From NCBI GenBank assembly GCA_011037195.1, contig JAAEAF010004350.1, positions 1-64,000 on the forward strand: 64,000 bases of DNA, read 5' to 3'. Origin of the DNA: Triatoma infestans (lineage: Eukaryota > Arthropoda > Insecta > Hemiptera > Reduviidae). Positions 57,094-64,000 of the stretch are shown here, piece by piece. The position numbers were made by a program, and so were the translations under genes. Each line of letters opens with the position of its first letter. The stretch's first letter is position 1. The notes under the pieces are model-generated. The model worked only from the letters and a program-made list of their open reading frames with translations. It made no database searches and was not told where the DNA came from.

Positions 57094-57234
57094 GTTACCA
57101 CAGCTCAGTACTTCATGCACTTCATCAGAACAGTACCAATACAATTTAAGTATACATAATCTACACATCACAGATAAGTACAAACACAGTACTCAAACTA
57201 GGGTCTCTGTCTCTAGTTATTGGCGAAAGCCAAG

Positions 57235-57450
57235 GGAGAAGGATGGGATTAGCTCTGCAGCATCGCGGAGGTCCCGGGTTTGAATCCAGCATGCTGCTCT
57301 TAGATTTTTTCTTCCTAGGAGTTTCTGCTACTCACTGTCCGGTGATGGACAGTTTTGTCTGTAACTAGAGAACGCTACTTGGAGGCCGGCTGTGCATTGG
57401 AGAAGGCTCCGGGGAGGCACAATAGATCTTTCAAGTCGCAGTGCAATAAT
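57235..57450 (+). mobile_element. SINE (family 1) with tRNA-like head and LINE-like tail
   Basis: The head has an RNA polymerase III B-box-like GGGTTTGAATCC (about 57278-57289) preceded by a 'GATTAGCTCTGC' A-box remnant. The body holds 'TTTTTTCTTCCTAGGAG', 'CACTGTCCGGTGATGGACAG' and 'GGAGGCCGGC'. The tail GGCACAATAGATC...GTCGCAGTGC matches the 3' end of LINE Y. This is the expected build of a SINE mobilised by a partner LINE. Confidence 0.75.
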
Positions 57451-57576
57451 CCCCAACAACAATCTACAATCTACTAAGGAAAATTCTATAGTTACTGAAA
57501 TATTGATAGAACTACTAGCGATGGCATCTTTGGCCGATGGCAAGTTCTTGTTACTGTAGAATTAAGACTTCACCAT

Positions 57577-58088
57577 TATTATTATTATTATTATTATTAT
57601 CCAACCTCGGGTGGGCCATATCCCGGCACCGCAGCCAACAGAGGCTTATTGTGCCACCCCCGATAATTCCTAGCAGACAAACCCTCCCTCCTTAAGGAAT
57701 TTAAGGGCCTTCACCACCAGGTCATTTTGAGCTACTATCTCCTCAGATCGCAAAGTACCAAAGGTTTCATACCTCAATCTGATTATTGCTACGCAATCGA
57801 ACAACAGGTGGGAGGCCGTTTCCTCCTCTTCCTGAAATAGTCTGCACAAGGGTTCCGCTCGAATGAGTCCTACCTTGTACAGATGTTTCCTGAACCTACC
57901 ATGACCCGTAAATAGTCCCGTCACCAGAGAAATCTGGCTCCTACTCAGACTAAGAGTCATTCGGGTTCTTCGTTTACACAGTCCTGGCATCATCCTTTTA
58001 CTGTGTATAGCACCCGGGCTCCTCCTCCAGAGCTCTTCATGCTTCCTGCTACCCCACTCTCTAATCGCTGCACGAATTGCTCCGCCAG
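57577..58088 (-). pseudogene. LINE Z copy 2, 5'-truncated, with 15-bp target duplication
   Basis: TTAAGACTTCACCAT occurs on both sides (57562-57576, 58089-58103). The 3' tail is (TAA)n (plus-strand ATT repeats to about 57600), preceded by the conserved hairpin (57625-57655). Minus strand 57993-57670 is open for 107 codons: 'RRTRMTLSLSRSQISLVTGL', 'HKHLYKVGLI'-like, the zinc motif PLCRLFQEEEETASHLLFDC (second Cys changed to Phe) and 'VVKALKFLKEGGFVC' at the end. It covers only the last part of ORF2. Confidence 0.92.
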
Positions 58089-58103
58089 TTAAGACTTCAC
58101 CAT

Positions 58104-58977
58104 AATAGTAGCTGATTATAATTTTTTACTTACTTTTTCATTATTAGCCATTACTTTTTCACACAAGTGAAAAAAAAAGTAAATATTACTCAACTATAAC
58201 TAGACCGACATTTTGCGGCAATACGTGAAAACAATAACGTCGTATTACAAAGCAAGTCTAAAAAAACTACGGATTTGAGGTTATAATAAAGAAAACAGGT
58301 TATAAAAAGGTAGAGAGTATTTGACTTGAATTAAATTATATTGTTCGTATTTGAAACTTTTCAAATTCTTTATATATTGATATATCACGTAAGAACTATT
58401 TTAATTGGATATAGTGAAAATTCTATATTCAACATGTGAATAAACTATTATTTAAATATCTGCTAGTGTAAATAAGCATTACTTTACTCACTGTTTGATA
58501 AATAGCTATTACACTTCAAATTTTACTCATTTGTCCTGACTTTAAATATGAAGGGAATCCAGGCAGATAGCAGAAATGTAAGTACATTATAGTCCAATAG
58601 GCAGCGCCAACAACATTGAACAAACCTAATAACATTTGATACTTAACGACATGAATTTTGCAGAACTAATTAAATTTTTTTTTTTTTTTTTTTCTTTTTC
58701 AGGAAGAAATGTTATAAATAAAAGTGATACGTTTATATCATGGAGGGGCCTTAAAAGAAAAACCAGCAATCTTCATTTTTCAAATTTTTCAGGAGAAGTG
58801 ATTTTTACGTTGAACCATAAATATGCATTAGAATATTGTGGTTTTTATAAAAATAGGTTGTAAAATTATATTAAAATGTCACTAATATATTAAAACTTTA
58901 TTTTGTTTAATACTATACGACTAATAACCTTTTGAAATTTAGTGATTACCGGCACATGGATATTACATTATTTGAAA
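58104..58977. other. AT-rich stretch without recognised feature
   Basis: The open frame at 58636-58863 overlaps a T-run and has no domain. Confidence 0.4.
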
Positions 58978-58980
58978 CTA

Positions 58981-60566
58981 CAGTAGGCAAAAAAAGATAT
59001 TTGTACACCCTGTTATTAAAGGTTTTATATCAAATAAATTTCAATTTTTTTTACTCAACTGATATTTATTTAAGTTCGTAAAAGAAAACAATATTACATG
59101 ATCAATATAAATATGTAAAAGAGTCAAATAAGTTAAGTATAAACAATATAATGTAATTTTAGACTAAAATTGTATTTACCTGTAATTAGCGATCCCTTGA
59201 CTTATATGTATGTAAACAGATGCTCTAAGAGTATTAACGTGACCTTTATTACGGTCTATCCTCTTGTTACTAGATTCCTTTAGTTTTAATTGTGCTTTCA
59301 AACTGTGCGTTTGGGTTGGCTCCAAAATCTAGAGAAATTCCTGTGAGTGTGAGACAGGAAATGCTTATATTATATCAGAAATTGGAAATAAATTAAATTT
59401 ATCATTTTCCACAGTGAGGTACATCATTAAAAGAGGAACAACAGAATATAAGCAACGAACAGGTCGACCAAAAGCCTTAAACGAACGGGAGAGGAGGAAA
59501 GTCGTCAAAGATGCGCTGAGGAAACCAACACAAAGCGCTCAAAATCTTGCCGATCACCTGACGTCATGTTCAGGAAAAACGGTTACACCTCAAACAATAA
59601 GCAAGTGTATCAACTGTATTTGCTCTGTGCAAGTCTATGTTATTTATACTGTTCAACAAAAACATCCTGTTAATGGGCGAACGCCCGAAACCGGTCGATG
59701 ACCACAAAATGAAGCAGGCTATCAAGGAAAATGTCTCTGATGCTTTCCAGCTCTGCGGAACTAACCACCACAACAACAATAAGAAACGTCCTTTACAATG
59801 AAGGCAGGCGCGACTTAGAAAAACCATATATTAGTGAGGTTAACAGCAAGAAACGCCTTTAGTTCGCCAAAGAATTTAATAAATCTATTGAATTTTCTGA
59901 AGAAAGTAAATTTGAGGTTTTTAAACCACAAAATATATTAACAATCTGGAGAAGAAATAAAACTGGTTTGAATGCAAGAAATGTATTAAAGACGGTGAAG
60001 CATGGTAGAGGAAATATCATGGTTTGGGGCTGCATGGCTTATTCTAGGGTGGGTAATTTAGAAGTTATTTAGGGAATAATGACAGCTCGGTTTTATGTGG
60101 AGGTGTTGCAGGGTAACTTGAAGGAAAGTGCTTTAAAATTAGGTTTGGAGAACAATTTTTATTTCCAGCAAGATGACGATCCAAAACATACGTACGGCCA
60201 ACATTACAAAAGAATGGCTTCTTTATAATGCCCCAAGAAGATTGCTGACCCCACCTCAATCACCAGACCCTATTGAAAATCCTAAACCTTATTGAAAATC
60301 TGCGTTATATTCTGGACAGGAAAGTACGCCAGACCTCCATTACATGTAAGGAGCACTTAAGACAGGTGTTAGTTGATTCCTGGAACAATTTATCAGGTAA
60401 GATAACAAAAACTTTAGTTGAGTCAATGCCAAGGCGTTTACAAGCCGTAATTGAAGCACACTAAATATTAAGGACAATGTTATAAACAATTATGGCTCAG
60501 CTATGAATGTAAACCATTTTTTGACACGTTTGAGAGTAGCTGTGCAAATACTTTTTTTGCCTACTG
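58981..60566 (+). mobile_element. Tc1-like element, full length, inactive
   Basis: Termini CAGTAGGCAAAAAAAGATAT and, on the complement, CAGTAGGCAAAAAAAGTATT, both continuing with TTGTACA/TTGCACA. TA duplications at 58979-58980 and 60567-60568. 1586 bp, the usual Tc1 size. Encloses one broken transposase on the plus strand. Confidence 0.93.
59335..60464 (+). pseudogene. Tc1-like transposase, broken by stops and frameshifts
   Basis: N-terminus in pieces: 'LNLSFSTVRYIIKRGTTE' and 'GRPKALNERERRKVV' with the GRPK hook and second helix-turn-helix (59414-59600), then a diverged copy of that block ('RPKPVDDHKMKQAIKENV' near 59690-59740). Downstream in another frame are 'KHGRGNIMVWGCMA' (59993-60035), 'FYFQQDDDPKHT' with the second catalytic Asp (60160-60195) and the C-terminal 'QTSITCKEHLRQVLVDSWNN' to the stop near 60464. 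Stops occur near 59860, 60070 and 60225. The last catalytic Glu/Asp region is decayed. A cut-and-paste DDE enzyme, not functional. Confidence 0.88.
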
Positions 60567-60568
60567 TA

Positions 60569-61727
60569 AAACATAGGATCACATTGAGAAATAAGTAACA
60601 TAATATTAATCATAAAAAAAACAGTAAATTTTAATAAAAAAAATAGATTAGTTTATGAAAAATAGATATAAAATAAATTCAGTTTCCATAAATTGGTGGG
60701 TCATAGAACAAAGTACTTCCAAATCAGATCTCATATAATTTGGTTTGCTTTACTAGAATTAAAAGTTGCTTTAGTGGAGTTTAAATATTTTGATAAGTCG
60801 TTATTATATATATATACTTCTCTGGATTTTGTTAAAATTCATTTTTTATTTTTTTATATCTAAACTGGAATGTTACGTATTTAAATTGAGGAAGTACTTA
60901 ATATGATATGATTATAATCTTCTAGAATCATCTAGTTTGAAGTTTGTTGTCGTATGGTAAGATAATTATAATCTTTTATATTTTACAAATAACCGGTCCC
61001 TTTTATTATTAAAATACAAAAATTAAGGTGAAACAATCTTTTATATAAGTGCCATATAAAAAAAAATAGAAAATGATTGACACAATTTCTAGTATAATAC
61101 GTATCAATCTATAATCCAGAAAGGAATAGACTAGAATTTGATTACAAAGCAATTGAACAATCATTGTTTCCTTAAGAAATCACACCGTCTAAACAAGAGT
61201 TGGTTCACTTCCAGCTCATTAGAGGAGCACTGTCCCTTGAAGGATCGCTACAAGAATATCTTGAAGAACCTTTTCAGAGCTGTGCTGCTCTAAATGAGGA
61301 CAATTTTTTAAGAGACATTTCTTAATCACTTTTCGCTGAAAGGAAAGGAGACTAGTCTATTCTTCCCTCTTCAGAGAACTTGATATCCGTGCGGATATCG
61401 AGGCAATATCACCCGAAGACCATACACTTGTCATTTGTCACCAACCGTAGATAAAAAGTAGTGCTTGCAGGGATAGTTAGCTGTACAGGTACTTGGTTTA
61501 CTCTCTAAGCAAACGTACCAATTCAGATACTCAGTTACCACCTGAATGCCTCTATGTTGATACGTCCACTATAAACCAGATATAAACAATACAATGAAGC
61601 ATGTGACAGCAATCGCAATCTATTTCATGGTATAGCCATTCCATTTAGCCAGCTAACGCCATCAAGATCTGTTAAGAAAGAACAACTTCTCGCAAAATAT
61701 CACAGCCCATTTCATCAATTTGTCCGT

Positions 61728-61759
<32 letters not shown>

Positions 61760-62460
61760 CAGTATCTAATATATGTATATTACATACAGTTAAGTTAGGC
61801 TAAACTACTGAGCAAGTTTTAAATTATGAGTCAAATTTTTAATTGGATTAACCCTGAACGACACATTCAAAACTACTTCTTACAATATAAGAATGCATTG
61901 TATTACATCACAGACATAAAATTGAGGAAATACATTATAATTTCCTATTGATCTATACATATAATTATGTATAAGAGTTGTTGCATTTATAATTATGTTG
62001 ATGTTGTGAAATAAATAATTTGTTAAAAAAAAAAAAAAATAAATACAGATATTTATTTTACAAAGGCATTGACTTTTTTATTTTTTTCTGAATTGTATAT
62101 TATTATTTGGTTTCAGACAACAATATTTTCTGCAAAGTATATAATTGTAAATGTGACTAGTTTTATTATTAAGGATTTTCATTTTATTAAGAAAGTGTTA
62201 TTCCAAAGTATATATATGATATGCTAGACTATATTTTATGAAATATGGTAGATTTTATAGAACAAAATAAGAGTCTATGAAAAATAATTCTTATTTCATT
62301 TTATGCTAATTAGTTTCTTTAAGTTTCCTTTTCAAGCCTTAAAAATTCTGAATTCTTCCCTTAGCTTTGTATTACATCTGTTTAAACGAGTTACTCGATC
62401 ATATCGTATTAATCAAAATTATGAGAGTCATCTAGATAATAAAGAGATACATGGTTATAG
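60569..62460. other. Mostly AT-rich stretch with one possibly coding-derived patch
   Basis: 61195-61560 is less AT-rich and gives long broken frames ('ELDIRADIEAISPEDHTLVI' type) of unknown identity. An (AT)n microsatellite lies at about 61728-61757. No tRNA or conserved gene. Confidence 0.4.
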
Positions 62461-62462
62461 TA

Positions 62463-62712
62463 TTAATGTGGTTAGTTAGCCTAGTGGCTAGCGCACTCGC
62501 CTTTCGTGCGATAATTCAAGGTTTGATTCCCGTGAGGTGTTGGCCGAGCATCATGATAAAAAGTGGGAAGCTACAGCTAGTAGCGCCCTAGGTAGCGAAG
62601 GTCGGAACTAAACGGCGTGGGAACTTTGCGGCGTACTTTTACCACACGACCACCTATTCAAATGTCCGTCTGGCAAGCCTTGACTCTTCATGGGTTGCTG
62701 CGCCATGTTTTT
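62463..62712 (+). mobile_element. tRNA-derived SINE (family 2)
   Basis: The head has an A-box-like TAGCCTAGTGG (62479-62489) and a B-box GGTTTGATTCC (62520-62530) at tRNA-like spacing, with a tRNA-like anticodon arm between. A ~170-bp unrelated body follows and a 3' end GGCAAGCC...GGGTTGCTGCGCC that folds like the LINE/SINE hairpin, then a T-rich tail. Not a tRNA gene: the acceptor stem does not close. Confidence 0.75.
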
Positions 62713-62754
62713 TTGTTTTTTTTAAATGAATTTCACATTTTACCAATTTTTACT

Positions 62755-63345
62755 TTTTTAACATAGTACACCGATCCAGTAAGAGAAAGATTCAGAATTT
62801 GATCGTGTCTTATTTTCCGAAACTGTGTTTTCATAAGTGAAATACTTGCTTTGAACTATTATGGGGTACAAGGAAATTGTTTTTAGCGATAGGTCTGTAT
62901 GTGTGTACATGATCAAAATATCTTTAAATCGATAAATCACAGGAAGCTCAAACTTGGCATTCCGTTTAAGTACCATCATCACATCTAAATCTATCGGCCG
63001 GATGTCCACCTTTACTCAACCGTTTTTTTTTTTCAGTTCTATGCAGTTTTTCTCGAAAACGAATTCAACGATATTCTTTATATTTCGTATATTTCGTGTA
63101 TTTAAATACAGTTTAATACCTATTAGTTTTATTGGAAATATGTTTCCGGGTACATTGATTTTTCGAGGTTCTAGCGGGAATAGTAATGCTATTTCCGGTA
63201 CAGTACCCGTTCTGTATAATGTACGGTTATATCACCTAAATAATATTAAATATATTAGAAGTATAGCTAGAATTAAGATTTGAAGAAAATTAGTTAATTA
63301 GAAGTGCGATTTTACAGAATGGTTTGTATGTTTTTTGGCATTTTT
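62755..63345 (-). repeat. Family R repeat fragment
   Basis: Plus-strand words 'CAGTAAGAGAAAGATTCAG', 'GTGTTTTCATAAGTGAAATA', 'TGTATGTGTGTACATGATCA', 'GATAAATCACAGGAAG', 'CAAACTTGGCATTCCGTTTA' and 'GAAGTGCGATTTTACAGAAT' match other minus-oriented copies. Open frames inside are not genes. Confidence 0.65.
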
Positions 63346-63419
63346 CTCGTCTGTTTAATTGACTAATTAAAGAGAGACAGAGAGAGAGAGACTCTTGGGA
63401 ACGGCTTGAAAGCGTCAAC

Positions 63420-63925
63420 TTCTGCTCCCCAAAGAGGCGAAGTCACACAAGCCAATTACTCTGACACAGTGCGTGCAGTGTTGTTTTTTACCCCACCTGG
63501 CAAAACCTGCACCGGTTCACGTTGGACAAATGCTTCTTAAGTCTAGTGTCGGCTAATGAGAAGGCATGCAGTTATCCGTATAGCTCCATGGCATTGTTGG
63601 TGTAATTCTTTAGTAAGCACGGGCGAATAGCTTTATAAGTCTGAACTTTTTACTCTGACTCGCAGGCCTGAGGTTTTCACTCACCATTCTTCTGATATAT
63701 TTTGCATCCAGTTTCATGAAGTATATCTTGCGATGCCACAGAAAAAAAGGTTCAGATCCAAAAAAGAGTTCTTATGGAGCTCTTTCTAGCAAGTTGTTCT
63801 GTCACCTCGTTGCTCTTTTGCTCCGAATGCCCCGATGTACCCAAACTAGAAAAACCTTATTTTGATGGCTCTTACAGCATTCTGGCTGTCTTAGAAGTTG
63901 AAGTCCCTGGAGTTATGTGACCTCG
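63420..63925 (-). pseudogene. LINE S fragment: RNase H end and C-terminal zinc region
   Basis: One minus-strand frame with few stops reads 'GTSGHSEQKSNEVTEQLARK' at about 63845-63785 (last RNase H motif, normally PGHSGIEGNE.AD.LAR), then 'RLKKHLSNVNRCRFCQVG' near 63560-63490 and the zinc-motif remainder. Two stops interrupt it. Upstream domains would lie right of the window. Not the same copy as LINEs W-Z; family undetermined. Confidence 0.7.
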
Positions 63926-64000
63926 TATTTTTCTTTTATTTTCTTTTATTCAGGCTTCACTTATATGTAGTTTATAGTTTTCTTATTTTTTCATTCAATT

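Noticed and set aside
62463..62545. A genuine tRNA gene
   Set aside because: A and B boxes are present but the acceptor stem does not close and a SINE body and tail follow.

Overview
The window looks like nuclear DNA of an arthropod, most likely an insect. It is AT-rich, contains no convincing cellular gene, and is packed with transposable-element (TE) relics: Gypsy-like LTR elements, LINEs of the endonuclease-RT-RNase H type, mariner, Tc1, hAT and pogo-like DNA elements, and tRNA-derived SINEs. A nuclear copy of mitochondrial nad1 at 30569-30806 reads through only with the invertebrate mitochondrial code (TGA=Trp, AGA=Ser, ATA=Met). This supports an arthropod host; I cannot name the species.

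Layout. 1-2982 is the 3' part of an LTR element: a gag with three zinc knuckles, a long internal stretch without pol, a polypurine tract and a 545-bp LTR, abutting a hAT relic (2983-3575). 3.6-13 kb holds mariner fragments, two more LTRs of the same family (A) and several copies of a hairpin-ended repeat family (called R). 13-25 kb holds an LTR-like block, a SINE, an LTR of family C, LINE X, a pogo-like MITE, mariner relics, a solo LTR of family B with a 4-bp target duplication, and a TIR-flanked mariner lacking its catalytic core. 25.3-25.6 kb has the only candidate for a host first exon (weak). 26.4-28.5 kb is a large inverted duplication carrying LINE Y copies inserted one behind the other at the same 8-bp target. 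29.3-31.4 kb holds a solo LTR A, LINE X, the nad1 copy, an LTR C and a SINE. 31.5-35.6 kb holds a direct-repeat pair, an 886-bp foldback element and LINE fragments in both orientations. 36-39 kb holds family R. 39.4-42.5 kb is LINE Z with its RT removed by an internal deletion. 43.7-46 kb holds an RNase H fragment and an LTR C. 49.3-53.9 kb holds LINE W (11-bp target duplication) next to LINE V. 54.7-58.1 kb holds R, SINEs, a solo LTR B with a perfect target duplication, and a truncated LINE Z with a 15-bp target duplication. 58.98-60.57 kb is a complete-length but broken Tc1 element. 62.4-64 kb holds a tRNA-SINE, R and another LINE RNase H end.

Most interesting: (1) a two-stem 3'-terminal hairpin with compensatory base changes shared by LINEs X, Y, Z and by SINEs; (2) same-site LINE insertions inside an inverted duplication; (3) the nad1 nuclear copy; (4) the high-copy hairpin-ended family R with ~300-bp internal tandem units; (5) an LTR element carrying gag but no pol. 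Every coding element has stops, frameshifts, truncation or deletion, so none looks autonomous. Many short open frames are chance or antisense to TE relics.
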